This document shows positions 40,860-51,516 of a stretch of DNA of 64,000 bases, piece by piece (the stretch's first letter is position 1; each line of letters starts with the position of its first letter). The stretch covers positions 62,001 through 126,000 of the forward strand of contig NZ_FZOL01000001.1 in the NCBI RefSeq assembly GCF_900188455.1, in the 5' to 3' direction. The DNA is from Pseudomonas japonica (lineage in GTDB: Bacteria > Pseudomonadota > Gammaproteobacteria > Pseudomonadales > Pseudomonadaceae). Both the position numbers and the translations under genes were made by a program. Under the pieces are notes generated by a model. The model saw only the letters and a program-made list of their open reading frames with translations, was not told the DNA's origin and ran no database searches.

Positions 40860-40892
40860 GATCCCCTGATCCTAGTCGTCAGGCAGGGGATC
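40860..40892 (-). terminator. Hairpin downstream of algA
   Basis: GATCCCCTG (40860-40868) and CAGGGGATC (40884-40892) form a 9-bp stem with a 15-base loop, 18 bases after the algA stop on the minus strand. Only a short, imperfect U-stretch follows (GTCTTTC), so termination is likely partial or Rho-assisted. Confidence 0.5.
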
Positions 40893-40910
40893 TGTCATTG
40901 CCCGCCGGCG

Positions 40911-42362
40911 CTACTGGGCGATGGTCTTGATCGACACGCCGCGTTCGAGGGGCGTCGAGCGCCCGTAGATATCCTCGAAGCGCTCGATGTCGTCCTCGCC
41001 CAGATAACTGCCGGACTGCACCTCGATGATCTCCAGCGGGATCTTGCCCGGGTTGCGCAGGCGGTGGATGGAGGCGATCGGGATGTAGGTCGACTGGTTC
41101 TCGGTGAGCAGGAAGACGTTCTCGTCACAGGTCACCTCGGCGGTGCCGGAGACCACGATCCAGTGCTCGGCGCGGTGGTGGTGCATCTGCAGCGACAGGC
41201 TGGCGCCCGGCTTGACCGTGATGTGCTTGACCTGGAAGCGCCCGCCCATGTCCACCGAGTCGTAGGAGCCCCACGGCCGGTACACCTCGCAGTGGGTCTG
41301 GGTTTCGCTGCGGCCCTGGGCGTCGAGGGTGTTGACCAGTTGCTTGACCCCCTGAACCTTGTCCTTGTGGGCGATCATCATGGCGTCCTTGGTCTCGACC
41401 ACGACGATGTTCTCCAGGCCGATCACCGAGACCAGCTTGCCGTTGCCGTGGATCATGCAGTTGCGGCTGTCCTGCACCACCACGTCGCCCTTGGTGACGT
41501 TGCCGTGGTCGTCCTTCGGATGCACGTCCCACAGCGACGACCAGCAGCCGACATCGCTCCAGCCGGCGCTCAGCGGCACCACGCAGGCGCGCTGGGTCTT
41601 TTCCATCACCGCGTAGTCGATGGAGTTGTCCGGGCAGCAGGCGAAGGTGGCGTCGTCGATGCTGATGCTGTCGCCGTCTTCGTGGCTGCGTTCGAGGGTC
41701 AGCAGGCAGGTGTCGTAGATGTCCGGGTCATGTTTCTTCAGCTCTTCGAGGAAGCGGCTGGCGCGGAACAGGAACATGCCGCTGTTCCAGAAGTAGCCAC
41801 CGGCCTGGACGAATTCGCGGGCGCGCTTTTCGTCCGGTTTCTCGACGAACTGGGCGACCCGGCTGACCCCCTCGGGGAGCAGTGCGTCCTGGCTGGAGCG
41901 GATGTAGCCGTAGCCGGTTTCCGGCTTGGTCGCGGGGATGCCGAACAGGACCATCTCGCCGCGTTCGGCGGCGATGGTGGCCAGGGCCAGGGCGCGTTGC
42001 AGGGCCTTCTGGTCATCGATCACATGGTCGGCGGGGAGCACCAGCATCAGTTCGTCGCGGCCTTCGTTGACCAGCTTCATCGCGCTCAGCGCCACCGCCG
42101 GCGCGGTGTTGCGGCCGAAGGGTTCCATGAGGATGGCCTGGGTCTCCAGCTTGAGGGTGCCCAGCTGCTCGTTGACGATGAAACGGTGGTCCTTGTTGCA
42201 CACCACGATGGGCGCGTCCATGCCCTCGAACACCAGGCGCGAGAGGGTCTGCTGGAACAGCGTGTGCTCACCGGTGAGGGCGAGGAACTGCTTGGGGAAT
42301 TGCTTGCGCGACAGCGGCCACAGGCGCGAACCGTTACCACCGGACAGGATGACTGGGATCAT
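40911..42362 (-). CDS. algA: Mannose-6-phosphate isomerase / GDP-mannose pyrophosphorylase AlgA
   Basis: 483 residues. Bifunctional: it makes mannose-6-phosphate from fructose-6-phosphate and GDP-mannose from mannose-1-phosphate and GTP, the precursors of alginate. The N-terminal nucleotidyltransferase motif SGGNGSRLWPLSRKQFPKQF (residues 8-27), FVEKPDEKRA and the C-terminal cupin with metal-binding QMHHHRAEHWIVVSG (about residue 410) are all present. It is the last gene of the alginate operon, 33 bases after algF. Confidence 0.97.
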   Translation of the reverse strand: MIPVILSGGNGSRLWPLSRKQFPKQFLALTGEHTLFQQTLSRLVFEGMDAPIVVCNKDHRFIVNEQLGTLKLETQAILMEPFGRNTAPAVALSAMKLVNEGRDELMLVLPADHVIDDQKALQRALALATIAAERGEMVLFGIPATKPETGYGYIRSSQDALLPEGVSRVAQFVEKPDEKRAREFVQAGGYFWNSGMFLFRASRFLEELKKHDPDIYDTCLLTLERSHEDGDSISIDDATFACCPDNSIDYAVMEKTQRACVVPLSAGWSDVGCWSSLWDVHPKDDHGNVTKGDVVVQDSRNCMIHGNGKLVSVIGLENIVVVETKDAMMIAHKDKVQGVKQLVNTLDAQGRSETQTHCEVYRPWGSYDSVDMGGRFQVKHITVKPGASLSLQMHHHRAEHWIVVSGTAEVTCDENVFLLTENQSTYIPIASIHRLRNPGKIPLEIIEVQSGSYLGEDDIERFEDIYGRSTPLERGVSIKTIAQ

Positions 42363-42395
42363 GAGTGTTCTCCAAAAAACTGCGAATAGGGTGGA

Positions 42396-43052
42396 TTAAC
42401 GGGTCGCCACTGGGCGCTTGACCCAGACCGGCGAGAGGTTGCCGCCGGAGCCGGTGACGTAGAGCACCGCCGCCTCGCCGCGTTCGAGGGCGACCGGCTT
42501 GACGTCGCTGACCTTCTTGTCGCCTTCGTACAGGGCCAGGCTGACTTTCACCGGGTTGATCTCGCGTTCGCCGCGGCCGCTGGCGGCCACCGGCTTGACC
42601 ACCTCGGTCTTGCCGTCGGCGGTCTTCAGGGTCAGGGCCTGGTCGCTGAGGTTCTGCACCCGCACCAGGGATTTCTGCTTGTTGCGAAACGGCGGTTCTT
42701 CCACCAGCTGGGCCTTGCCGTCGGCATGGTTGACCAGGGTGTAGTAGTGGTCGGCGGCGAGTTTCACCGGCAGGGTCTGACTGCCTACCTTGGCGCTGTA
42801 GTCGCCTTGCGGCATGAAGCTGAAATCGCTGCTGGACTGGGCGCCGACCTGGTTGATCGGGGTGTTGCCGACGTTGGCGGCGACCGGTTGGCTGGCGGCG
42901 TTGTACAGGCGCACGAAGGTCGAGCCCTTGGGCGCGCTGGGGCCGTAGAGCGCGGCGTCGGCGCCGGCCCAGGCCTGCAGCGAGGCCAGGGTCAGGCCGG
43001 CGGCCAGGGCGCAGGCTTTGGCGATGCGGTGCTTGGAAGTGTGCAAGGTCAT
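42396..43052 (-). CDS. algF: Alginate O-acetyltransferase component AlgF
   Basis: 218 residues, start MTLHTSKHRIAKACALAAG, signal peptide to about LQAWAGA. Periplasmic AlgF features: AALYGPSAPKGSTFVRLYNAAS, INQVGAQSSSDFSFMPQGDY and VEEPPFRNKQKSLVRVQNLS. It works with AlgI and AlgJ (and AlgX) in acetylating mannuronate residues during export. A longer frame to 43112 overlaps the algJ end and has no matching ribosome-binding site. Confidence 0.95.
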   Translation of the reverse strand: MTLHTSKHRIAKACALAAGLTLASLQAWAGADAALYGPSAPKGSTFVRLYNAASQPVAANVGNTPINQVGAQSSSDFSFMPQGDYSAKVGSQTLPVKLAADHYYTLVNHADGKAQLVEEPPFRNKQKSLVRVQNLSDQALTLKTADGKTEVVKPVAASGRGEREINPVKVSLALYEGDKKVSDVKPVALERGEAAVLYVTGSGGNLSPVWVKRPVATR

Positions 43053-43065
43053 GTGCGTTTCCTCT

Positions 43066-44223
43066 TCAGTGTTCCGTCCGATGGGACGACAGGGCCAGCT
43101 CTTGATTGGCATTGCGGGTTTGTTTCAGTTGCGCGATCCAGTGCGGATCGAAGCCGCTGAGATCGTTCTTGATTGGCAGATAACGCTCGGGGAACTCCCA
43201 CACCAGCAACTGCGGTGGGTGGTTCTTGAATTCGTCGCTTTGCAGGTACTTGAGCATCGGCAGGATCGGCCCGTGGCCGTCCTCGGCGTAGTTGGCGACA
43301 TCGCTGTGCAGCGCCTGCTGCAGGGCGCCGAGGAAGTTCCAGCTGGGGTTGGCGCTGTAGCTGGTGCCGACCAGGGCGACCGGGATCTGCTTGTCGCCGA
43401 ACAGCGCGTCGCCGCCTTCCTCCGGCTCGGCGACCGGACGGGTACTGCGCTGTTGCAGCGGGTCCGGGGCCGGCATCAGCTCGCTGAACAGCGGGTCCAG
43501 GGGCAGGAAGTTGGTCAGGTCGCCCTTGTGAGAGGTCTGGCCGGTGTTCTCGGTGATGAAGGTCTGCGGCTCGCCGCTGAGCAGGGCCTGCCGGGCCACG
43601 GCCGCGGCCAGTTCCTGGGCGGCGACTTCCGCGCCCAGCGGGGTCCAGTGGCTGTCGGTGCGCAGGAACACCTGGCCGCGGGACTTGGCCGCCTGCAGCG
43701 GGCCGAACAGGTCGGGGGCGAAGATGCTGGCCTGGCGCGCCTGGGCGTGGAAGGCGTTGTACAGGTCGTGGTGAACGCTGGCCGGGGCCTGCACGCCGAG
43801 GTACTCGGGGTACACGCGGACCTTGGCCGGGATGATCGCCAGGACCAGTTCCACGCCGTGCTCGCGCAGGGTGTCGCGCACGCCGCGGAGCAGGGCGAGG
43901 TTTTCCGCGCGGTTCAGGTCGGAGTGCGCCGCGGGCTTGAATTCCTCGTCGCTGAACAGCCACTGCTCGCGGCCGAGGACCACGCCGGGGCGGCCTTCGT
44001 TGAACAGCTTGAAGTCCAGCGCCGCCCACAGGTTGGTGCCGATGCGCTTGAGCGGGAACTGCTCGTCGTAGTGGGTTTCCGTGGCCTTGGCCAGCTTGCC
44101 GTCGAGCAGGCTCATCTGCGCCGTGCGCTGGAACCCGGCGAACCCGCCGAGGGACCACAGGCCCAGCGCCGTGAGCAGGGCGAGAAACAGCAGGGAGTAG
44201 AGGATGCGAAGTGATCGGGTCAT
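43066..44223 (-). CDS. algJ: Alginate O-acetylase AlgJ
   Basis: 385 residues with an N-terminal signal anchor (ILYSLLFLALLTALGLWSLGG). SGNH-like acetyl-transfer domain with the catalytic Asp-His in RTDSHWTPLGAE and the nucleophile Ser in VALVGTSYSANP. It receives acetyl from the AlgI channel and passes it toward the polymer with AlgX and AlgF. 11 bases after algI. Confidence 0.95.
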   Translation of the reverse strand: MTRSLRILYSLLFLALLTALGLWSLGGFAGFQRTAQMSLLDGKLAKATETHYDEQFPLKRIGTNLWAALDFKLFNEGRPGVVLGREQWLFSDEEFKPAAHSDLNRAENLALLRGVRDTLREHGVELVLAIIPAKVRVYPEYLGVQAPASVHHDLYNAFHAQARQASIFAPDLFGPLQAAKSRGQVFLRTDSHWTPLGAEVAAQELAAAVARQALLSGEPQTFITENTGQTSHKGDLTNFLPLDPLFSELMPAPDPLQQRSTRPVAEPEEGGDALFGDKQIPVALVGTSYSANPSWNFLGALQQALHSDVANYAEDGHGPILPMLKYLQSDEFKNHPPQLLVWEFPERYLPIKNDLSGFDPHWIAQLKQTRNANQELALSSHRTEH

Positions 44224-44234
44224 GGTCGGCTCGC

Positions 44235-45692
44235 TCAGAACTGGAAGTAGAGGAAGGGCGAGTAGCTCTGCGCCGAGAGCTTGAGGATCGAGGCGACGAA
44301 CAGCAGCAGGACCAGCACGCGGGTGGCGTACAGGCGCCAGTCCAGGCCGACGCTGCCGTCGGGGTGGACCACCACCGGGCCAGCCTTGGCCGCGGGCCTG
44401 GCGTTGCGATGGAAGTCGCGCAGGCCGAACCAGGCCAGGGTGATGTAGGCCAGCACCAGGGTCGCCACCTGCAGGCCGGTGAGGTTGGCGCGGTTGAGTT
44501 CCGACAGTTGCCAGTCACCGAGGCTGAACATGGCGGCGTACATGCGTCCGGCGACGTGCAGGTTCTCGGCGCGGAAGATCACCCAGCCGATCACCACGAG
44601 CAGGAAGGTGAAGGCCCACTTGACCGGGTTGAAGCGCTGCGGGTTGGTGTCGAGGCCCAGGGCCCGTTCGATCGCCAGCCACATGCCGTGCCAGGCGCCC
44701 CAGAGGATGTAGGTGAAGTTGGCGCCGTGCCACAGGCCGCCCAGGAGCATGGTCAGGAACAGGTTGCGGTAGGTGGCGAAGGTGCCGCCGCGGTTGCCGC
44801 CGAGGGTGATGTACAGGTAGTCGCGCAGCCAGGTCGACAGGCTGATGTGCCAGCGCCGCCAGAACTCGGTGATCGACTGGCTGATGTAGGGCTGTTTGAA
44901 GTTCTCCATGAAGCGGAAGCCCATCATCAGGCCCAGGCCGATGGCCATGTCGCTGTAGCCGGAGAAGTCGAAGTACAGCTGCGCGGTGTAGGCCAGGGCG
45001 CCGAGCCAGGCGTCGCCGGTGCTGGGGTTGTCCAGGGCGAAGCAATGGTCGGCGACCACCGCCAGGGTGTCGGCGATGAACACCTTCTTGATGAAGCCCT
45101 GCATGAAGCGCGTGCAGCCCTCGGCGAACTTGTCGACGGTGTGGGTGCGGTGGTTGAACTGGTCGGCGAGGTCCTTGAAACGCAGCACGGGGCCGGCGAT
45201 CAGGTGCGGGAAGATCGCGACGAAGGCGGCGAAGTCGATCAGGTTGCGCGTGGCCGGGGTGTCGCCGCGGTACACGTCGATGATGTAGCTGATCGACTCG
45301 AAGATGTAGAACGAGATACCGATCGGCAGCAGGACGTGGGTGAGGATGAAGGGTTCGAGACCGAAGGAGGTCATGAGCGCGTTGAGGCTGTCGACGCCGA
45401 AGTTGGCGTACTTGAAGTAGCCGAGGATGCACAGGTCCACTGCCACGCCGAGCAGCAGCCAGCGCTGGGCCGGCTTGCTGCGCACGCCGGCGGCGCCGAC
45501 CTTGAGGCCGATCCAGTAGTTCCACAGGGTGACCCCGGCGAACAGGGCGAGGAAGTCCACCCGCCACCAGGCGTAGAACAGGTAGCTGGCCACGAGCAGC
45601 AGCAGGTTGCGGTAGCGTTGCCCGCTCAGGTAGTACAGGCCGAGGAAGGTCGGCAGAAACAGGAACAGGAACACGTTGGACGAGAAGACCAT
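44235..45692 (-). CDS. algI: Alginate O-acetylation MBOAT protein AlgI
   Basis: 485 residues with about ten or more membrane helices. The membrane-bound O-acyltransferase signature is FLTMLLGGLWHGANFTYILWG, with the invariant His, preceded by TEFWRRWHISLSTWLRDYLY. It moves acetyl groups across the inner membrane for alginate acetylation. Separated from algL by a 225-base gap that contains a REPIN, unlike the tight spacing elsewhere in the operon. Confidence 0.97.
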   Translation of the reverse strand: MVFSSNVFLFLFLPTFLGLYYLSGQRYRNLLLLVASYLFYAWWRVDFLALFAGVTLWNYWIGLKVGAAGVRSKPAQRWLLLGVAVDLCILGYFKYANFGVDSLNALMTSFGLEPFILTHVLLPIGISFYIFESISYIIDVYRGDTPATRNLIDFAAFVAIFPHLIAGPVLRFKDLADQFNHRTHTVDKFAEGCTRFMQGFIKKVFIADTLAVVADHCFALDNPSTGDAWLGALAYTAQLYFDFSGYSDMAIGLGLMMGFRFMENFKQPYISQSITEFWRRWHISLSTWLRDYLYITLGGNRGGTFATYRNLFLTMLLGGLWHGANFTYILWGAWHGMWLAIERALGLDTNPQRFNPVKWAFTFLLVVIGWVIFRAENLHVAGRMYAAMFSLGDWQLSELNRANLTGLQVATLVLAYITLAWFGLRDFHRNARPAAKAGPVVVHPDGSVGLDWRLYATRVLVLLLFVASILKLSAQSYSPFLYFQF

Positions 45693-45792
45693 CCCGGTTC
45701 TCCTTGGTGGTCAGCTACGGGGCAACAGCGCCCCCCAAACCCCCCAGCCATCTGGCCGAGGGAAACCCATGCTTCAATGTCGCTGCGGTCCC

Positions 45793-45896
45793 TGTAGGAG
45801 CGGGCTTGCCCGCGAAAGGACCGCAAAGCGGTCCCCTAACGCGGTGAGGTCCGGGACCGCTGCGCGGTCCTTTCGCGGGCAAGCCGCGCTCCTACA
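45793..45896. repeat. REPIN (two inverted REPs) inside the alginate operon, between algL and algI
   Basis: TGTAGGAGCGGGCTTGCCCGCGAAAGGACCGCAAAGCGGTCCC is followed after about 17 bases by its near-perfect inverted copy, ending TCCTACA. It fills most of the algL-algI gap and could weaken expression or alter mRNA stability of algI-J-F-A relative to the upstream genes. Confidence 0.85.
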
Positions 45897-45916
45897 AGAT
45901 ATTCGCGTCGCCGCGG

Positions 45917-47008
45917 CTATTTGCGTTCGGCCTGCGGGTCATAGATCCGCGTCACATCACCGCCCAGCCTGAAGCTGTTGAACGGCTGCATCCCGTGCCG
46001 GCGCTGCTGCACTTCGGCGTTGCACTGATAGAGGCTGCACCACGGCTCCAGCCAGACGTACTTGCTGTCGACCTTGAGGTCGGCCATGTCCTGCTTCTCG
46101 CCATTGCGGCTCCTGAACGGCGCCGGATCCTTCGCTCCGCTGAGCACCCGATCCCCGAGGCGCTTCAGCGCACCATGGTTCTCGTCACGCAGGTCGACGC
46201 CATTGACCTGGGCAAAACTGGCGATCATCGCCAGCGGCGGCAGGGCGTAGTTGTGGTAGGCGAGGGCACGCTGCCTGCGCTTCAGCTCGTTGGGCAAAAA
46301 GCCCTGTTCGTCGACCTGATTCGCCGCCACGCGATATTCCTTCACCGCCCAGTCGAACAGGTCGCGACGGTCAGTGACCACGGCAGTGGCCATCACCGAC
46401 CAGGCCGCCCAGTAGCTGTGGTTGTTGATCTTGGCCAGGGGCAGGTCGCTCCAGTCGCGCACCACCTGGTCGGCGAGACGGCCGAACCATTTCTCGATTT
46501 CCTCGGCCTGGGCCTGATGCGCCGCCAGCGGTCGCGCATTGGAGAACTTCAGGCGCAGCCACGACCCGCTGAGGCTGCCCAGCGCCCATTTGCGCATGGA
46601 CTTGCCGGTGTGGTTGAAGTCCTTCGACAGCAACGCATCGGCCCGCGCCCAGCTGTCCAGCCAGGTCAGCGCACAGTCCAGCTGCGCCGGACGGCCGTCG
46701 CGCAGGTAGCGGGTGACCTGTTGGGCGACGCCGCGCTCCAGGGTGGTGATGTCCTTGGTGGAGTCGCGGAAGGCCTGCTCCGAGTCATGGTTGAGGGTGG
46801 CGCGGGCGGCGTCCGAGCCCTCGTACTTGCTGCGGAAGCGCAGGCTGCCGGTGTACGGCTTCGGTGCGGCTTCGCACTGGAAATCGCCGTTGCCGGTCTT
46901 CTGCTTCTCGATGCCGGCGTAGTAGCCCGGTGGTGGAGCCAGCGCGGCCATGGCCTGCCCGGAAAGGGCCAGGAGCACCGCGCTGGCGAGCATGCTGAGT
47001 CTGTTCAT
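45917..47008 (-). CDS. algL: Alginate lyase AlgL
   Basis: 363 residues, signal peptide [21 protein letters not shown]. Periplasmic polysaccharide lyase family 5: [25 protein letters not shown], the catalytic Asn-His region [15 protein letters not shown], and [16 protein letters not shown]. It cleaves alginate that fails to be exported. 7 bases after algX. Confidence 0.96.
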   Translation of the reverse strand: MNRLSMLASAVLLALSGQAMAALAPPPGYYAGIEKQKTGNGDFQCEAAPKPYTGSLRFRSKYEGSDAARATLNHDSEQAFRDSTKDITTLERGVAQQVTRYLRDGRPAQLDCALTWLDSWARADALLSKDFNHTGKSMRKWALGSLSGSWLRLKFSNARPLAAHQAQAEEIEKWFGRLADQVVRDWSDLPLAKINNHSYWAAWSVMATAVVTDRRDLFDWAVKEYRVAANQVDEQGFLPNELKRRQRALAYHNYALPPLAMIASFAQVNGVDLRDENHGALKRLGDRVLSGAKDPAPFRSRNGEKQDMADLKVDSKYVWLEPWCSLYQCNAEVQQRRHGMQPFNSFRLGGDVTRIYDPQAERK

Positions 47009-47015
47009 GATGTCC

Positions 47016-48443
47016 TCACAATCCGGCCTGGGCATTGCCCGGGGCGCCGCGTCTGCACAGGGTGGCCTGGACGTTCTGGGTGCCGCTTTGCGGCCCCTGC
47101 AGCTCGACGGCGAGCAGGGTCTGTCCGGCCCAGTCCTCGTCCTCGCGCAACTGGAAGGCGAAGCGGCCGTCGGTGTCGGAGGTGGTCGGCTTCTCGATCT
47201 TGATGTCCTCGTGGCGGCCGTTGAGGTACCAGAGGGTGGCCTGCAGGACCTTCACCGAGGTGTCTTCGAAACGCACGTCGAGCTGGTGATTGCGGTTGGT
47301 CAGGTCCTTGATCACGCCGTTGCGGCCGTTGACCATCAGCTCGTTCTTGCCCGGCTTGAGCGCGGCGCTGGCGCTCATCTGCGCCGGCTTGCCCTCGCAG
47401 CCGTTGTCGAGCAGGGCGAGCATCTGCCGCCAGATGGTTTCCTGGTTCAGCGGGTACAGCGGGGAGAATTCCCAGACCAGGATCTTCGGCGGGTTCTTCC
47501 TGAATTCCTCGCTGCCCAGGTACTGGATCATCGAGCCTTCCAGGCCACCGCCGGGGAAGGCGACGTTGAGCACGTCGGCGCCGATGTACTGTTCGAGGAA
47601 GCCGGCGAAGTTGTAGTTCTTGCCGCTGTGGCTGGTGCCGACCAGGGTGATCCGGGCATTGCCGGAATCGCCGAACAGGTCGTCGCCGCCGCTTTCGCCC
47701 TTCGGCTCGGTGGCGAACTGGTCCATGTACTGCACCGCGTAGCTGGTGCCGCAGAGCTGCCCGGCGACGTTGTGCAGGGTGCCGGTCTTGCCCATGCGCC
47801 CGGCCTTCTTCGTCTCGAATTCCTTGCGCGGGATGCCTTCGAAGGCCGGCATGCCGTGCACCGTCTCGGCGACGATCCTGGCCGCGCGCTCGGCGCCGTA
47901 CGGGGTCCAGTGCTGGTCGCCGCGGAAGTAGAAATCCTTGCCCTGGTCGGCGGCGGCCAGTTGCTCGTTGGTCAGCGGCGACAGGTCGGGAACGTTGTAG
48001 CCCATGGCGCGGAAGCGCTTGAGCATCGCCTGGTAGTTGCCCAGGGCTTTCTGGTAGTCGAACGCCGCCTTGTCCTCGGGGTTGAGCATGTTGCGGTTCA
48101 CCAGGCCGCGGGTCGGCTGGTAGACCACCACCAGCTCGATGCCGCGGGCCTTGAAGGCGTCGTGGAGCTGCTGCAGGCGTTTGTAGCCGGCGGGGGTGGT
48201 GGTGAACTCGGTGCGCAGGTCCTCGCGGGTACGGAACAGCCAGTCACCCCTGGCCTGCACCAGGGTGGTGAAGTTCTGCTGGTAGCGGGTGGTGTAGCGG
48301 CTGGCGTCGTGGGCCTCGGGGCACAGCTGGCAGCACGGCTCGGCGTGGAAGGCCGGGGCCTTGATGTCGTCGGCATTGGCGTTGTTGCCCAGCGCCAGCA
48401 GGCTGGCACTCAGGCCAAGCAGTTTGATCAGGTGTGGGGTCAT
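47016..48443 (-). CDS. algX: Alginate O-acetyltransferase AlgX
   Basis: 475 residues with a signal peptide ([17 protein letters not shown]). An SGNH-hydrolase-like domain contains the catalytic Asp-His in [16 protein letters not shown] and the Ser in [16 protein letters not shown]. The C-terminal carbohydrate-binding domain runs from about residue 340. Periplasmic; it binds the polymer and performs the final acetyl transfer. It lies between algG and algL as usual. Confidence 0.96.
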   Translation of the reverse strand: MTPHLIKLLGLSASLLALGNNANADDIKAPAFHAEPCCQLCPEAHDASRYTTRYQQNFTTLVQARGDWLFRTREDLRTEFTTTPAGYKRLQQLHDAFKARGIELVVVYQPTRGLVNRNMLNPEDKAAFDYQKALGNYQAMLKRFRAMGYNVPDLSPLTNEQLAAADQGKDFYFRGDQHWTPYGAERAARIVAETVHGMPAFEGIPRKEFETKKAGRMGKTGTLHNVAGQLCGTSYAVQYMDQFATEPKGESGGDDLFGDSGNARITLVGTSHSGKNYNFAGFLEQYIGADVLNVAFPGGGLEGSMIQYLGSEEFRKNPPKILVWEFSPLYPLNQETIWRQMLALLDNGCEGKPAQMSASAALKPGKNELMVNGRNGVIKDLTNRNHQLDVRFEDTSVKVLQATLWYLNGRHEDIKIEKPTTSDTDGRFAFQLREDEDWAGQTLLAVELQGPQSGTQNVQATLCRRGAPGNAQAGL

Positions 48444-48456
48444 GGTCCGGGCTTCC

Positions 48457-50019
48457 TCAGTCGAGCATTTCGGTCTGGCGTTCGACCGGGTCGATCAGTA
48501 CGGCTTTCTTCTGGCGCACCATCAGGTCGAGGATCTCGTCCTGACGCTCGCCGAGCACGCCGGAAAAACTGATGCCGCTGGCCTTGCTCGGGGCCAGCAT
48601 CGAGACGCGGTACAGCTCGACGCTCAGCGGCGAGTCGATGGACAGCGGGCCGCTGCCGTTGGCCGCCAGCTCGCCGCCGACCACGATCAGCGAGACCTTG
48701 GTGTCGAAGGGGTCGAGGGCGATGTCGCGGTCGGTGTCGGAAAGGTCCTTGATGTGCCCGTAGACGCCGACCAGGCCGTTGGCCATGGCGAGGTTTTCGT
48801 AGAGACGGATGTTCACGCTGTTGCGCACGCGAATGCCGTGGCGGCGGTTGCTGATCAGCTTGTTGCCCCAGATCAGGTTGTCGCCGCTCTCGTACAGGGT
48901 GATGCCGTCGGTGTGGTTGCGGTAGATCTCGTTCCAGGCGATCAGGTTGTTCACGCTGTTGCGGTCGATGACCACGCCGGAGAGTTTGTTGTCATAGCTC
49001 TTGTTGTTGATGATCCAGCTGTCGTTGACCTCGCGGGAAATGATGATCCCGTGCTTCTTCTTCGTCCCGTACACGGTGTTGCCGGCGATGATCAGGCGGT
49101 GCGAGCGGTCGTGGGGGTCGATGCCGTAGACGATGTTGTCGTGGTAGGTGCTGTCCTTGACCACGAAGTCGCTGGTTTCGTAGCAGTAGAAGCCGTACCA
49201 CATGTCGCTGAAGGTCGAGCCGATGATCCAGCCGGTGGGTTCGGCGCGGCCCATCTGCTTGGCCATGTTCGGCGTGTACTGGGAAATGCTCACGCCGTAG
49301 GACTTGCTCTTGGCGTAGCCGAAGCTGGCCATGGTGCTGTTGACGATGTAGGTCTCGGTGCCGCCCCAGGACAGCAGGAACGGACGGAATTCGTCGGCCT
49401 TGCGGAAGGTCGCCGGGCCGTTGTCCTGCTCGCGCCAGCCGATCACCCGGGTGTCGCTGACGAACAGCTTGCCGTCGTTGACCAGGAACGAGCCGCCTTC
49501 CTGGGACAGGCGCAGTTCCTTGACCTTGCCGTCGATTTCCAGGGTCGCGCCGTGGCCGACCACGATCGGCAGGCGGGCCAGGTACACCCCCGGCGAGACT
49601 TCGCGCAGGTAGCGCTCGGGGACTTTCTTCGCCAGCTCGGTGAAGTCGACATGGCCGCCGTCGACGAAGATCGCCTGGGGAATGCCGTGCTGGCGCACCA
49701 CCCATTCGGCGCCCTTGTTGTCGCCGCCGATGAACTCCTTGAGGGTGTTCTCCTGCAGCATGCGCCGCACGGAGACCTTGCCCTGCTTCGAGCGGTCGAT
49801 CTTCTTCCGCACCGCCTCGGCGGTGTAGCCGGACAGGTCCGGCGGCGTCGGCGGGTCCAGGTGCAGCGGCTCCACCGGCGCGCTGCTGACGGTGTAGGTC
49901 TTGGCCTGTTGCAGCCCCTTGGCCATCGGCGCCGCCGGGCCATTGGCCTGGGCGATGCCGGCGGCCAGCAGCAGGGTACCGGCCAGCAAGGCGTGAAGCC
50001 TGTTCGCGTGAAGGTTCAT
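48457..50019 (-). CDS. algG: Mannuronan C5-epimerase AlgG
   Basis: 520 residues with a signal peptide (LLAGTLLLAAGIAQANG). Periplasmic right-handed beta-helix enzyme converting mannuronate to guluronate within the polymer. The catalytic DPHD motif is in VYGIDPHDRSHRLIIAGN, followed by repeated helix turns (NKSYDNKLSGVVIDRNSVNN and similar). The C-terminal extension IDPVERQTEMLD is intact. Confidence 0.97.
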   Translation of the reverse strand: MNLHANRLHALLAGTLLLAAGIAQANGPAAPMAKGLQQAKTYTVSSAPVEPLHLDPPTPPDLSGYTAEAVRKKIDRSKQGKVSVRRMLQENTLKEFIGGDNKGAEWVVRQHGIPQAIFVDGGHVDFTELAKKVPERYLREVSPGVYLARLPIVVGHGATLEIDGKVKELRLSQEGGSFLVNDGKLFVSDTRVIGWREQDNGPATFRKADEFRPFLLSWGGTETYIVNSTMASFGYAKSKSYGVSISQYTPNMAKQMGRAEPTGWIIGSTFSDMWYGFYCYETSDFVVKDSTYHDNIVYGIDPHDRSHRLIIAGNTVYGTKKKHGIIISREVNDSWIINNKSYDNKLSGVVIDRNSVNNLIAWNEIYRNHTDGITLYESGDNLIWGNKLISNRRHGIRVRNSVNIRLYENLAMANGLVGVYGHIKDLSDTDRDIALDPFDTKVSLIVVGGELAANGSGPLSIDSPLSVELYRVSMLAPSKASGISFSGVLGERQDEILDLMVRQKKAVLIDPVERQTEMLD

Positions 50020-50037
50020 GTCAGTGCTCTCCGCCCA

Positions 50038-51516
50038 TCAGAAGCGCCAGACCACGTCGACGAAGGCGCGGTGCATGTACGAGTCGGCCTCTTTGCCGTA
50101 GGCGTCGCCGGGCTTGAACACGCCGCCGCGAAAGCGCACCAGCGCCGAAGGTTCGTCGATGGATTTGCTCAGCGCCGCGGGCAGCAGGCCTTGCTTGAAG
50201 TACTTGGTGACGACCAGGTCCATTTCCTGGCCGAGGTCTTTCTCACCCTGTACCAGCGGGCGGTTGATGCCGTTGTCGGCGACCACCGCGTTGATCCCGC
50301 TGCCGCCGATGTTCTGCTCGCCGTCGACGCGCCAGAACTTGTGGTAGATCAGGCTGGCGTCGTAGTCGTCGCGCAGTTGCCAGGAGGTGAACAGGGTCGC
50401 TGCCTGCAGGTTGCCCAGCTCGCCGCGGAAGGCTTCGCCGAAGCGGTGCACGCGCGAGCGGGTGCCGGTGAAGTTGGAGCGGTTGGACTCCAGGCCGGTC
50501 TGCTCATAGTTGTTCGAGCCGTCGTCGCCACCCCCGCCGCTGCCACGGGCATAGGCGGCGCCCACTTGCCAGTTGGGGTCGAGGCGCAGGCGGATGCCGA
50601 GGTCGGTGGCCCAGGCGTTGACGTCGCCGCTCTGCTTGCCGCTGGCGACCTGTTCGCCACCCACCGTGGTGGTGCCGAGGGTGTCGCGGTCGCCGCTGAG
50701 CCAGGTCACGCTGCCCCAGTAGTTGACGGTGTTCTGGTTGCGCCAGTTGTAGGCGTCGCTGTTGGCTTCCAGGCCGAGCCAGGTGAGGTCGCCGGTGCGG
50801 GTCTTGTCCAGGGCGTCGACCGTCTCGCCGGGGCTCTTCAGCTTGCCGTCGTCGTGGCTGTGGTGGGCGCGCAGGCCGACCCAGTGGCCCGGGGTCCACT
50901 GCGTGGCGACATCGCCGTAGACGTGCAGGCGGTCCTTGTCCTCGGCGGCCAGCTCGGTGAGGTCGGTGCGGTATTCGCTGAAGCGCTCGGCGATACCCAG
51001 GTTGGCGCGCAGCAGGGTGGTGTCGAAGGTCCAGTTCAGCGCTTCGATGTTGGTGTCGCGCCACATGCCGTCGTCGTTGCGCAGGCGCTGGCGGCCGAAC
51101 CGCAGTTCTTCGCCAGGGTAGGCGGTGAGGCCCTTGTAGCCGACCCAGAATTCGCGCATGGCCAGGTAGCTCTTGTCCGCTTCGCGGCTGTCGTCGCTGC
51201 CCTGCACTTCGCTGCCGTCGGCGGACTGGCGGCTGGTGTCGGTCTCGATGGTATCGGTCGCCGCCACGGCCTGGCCCATGGCGTAGGCGCTCCAGTTGCC
51301 GCGCTCGAAGAACACCCAGGGGCGCAGGTCGAGACCCAGGCCGTTGACGTCGCCGCCATCGCGGGTGCCGAGGTCGCGGTCGTCCTCGGACTGGCCGGTG
51401 ACCTTCACTTCCAGGCCGAAGTTCTTTTCAGCGGTTTCGGCGGCCAGGGTCGGGCACGCCCAGAACAGGGCGAAGCCCAGGCCGAGACCGGCTTTCATCC
51501 ACGGATTGAGCATCAT
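50038..51516 (-). CDS. algE: Alginate export porin AlgE
   Basis: 492 residues. Signal peptide ([21 protein letters not shown]), then an 18-strand-type outer-membrane barrel rich in Asp/Arg/Trp/Tyr ([35 protein letters not shown]) ending in Phe (DVVWRF). It exports alginate through the outer membrane together with AlgK. The start ATG overlaps the algK stop by 4 bases. Confidence 0.96.
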   Translation of the reverse strand: MMLNPWMKAGLGLGFALFWACPTLAAETAEKNFGLEVKVTGQSEDDRDLGTRDGGDVNGLGLDLRPWVFFERGNWSAYAMGQAVAATDTIETDTSRQSADGSEVQGSDDSREADKSYLAMREFWVGYKGLTAYPGEELRFGRQRLRNDDGMWRDTNIEALNWTFDTTLLRANLGIAERFSEYRTDLTELAAEDKDRLHVYGDVATQWTPGHWVGLRAHHSHDDGKLKSPGETVDALDKTRTGDLTWLGLEANSDAYNWRNQNTVNYWGSVTWLSGDRDTLGTTTVGGEQVASGKQSGDVNAWATDLGIRLRLDPNWQVGAAYARGSGGGGDDGSNNYEQTGLESNRSNFTGTRSRVHRFGEAFRGELGNLQAATLFTSWQLRDDYDASLIYHKFWRVDGEQNIGGSGINAVVADNGINRPLVQGEKDLGQEMDLVVTKYFKQGLLPAALSKSIDEPSALVRFRGGVFKPGDAYGKEADSYMHRAFVDVVWRF

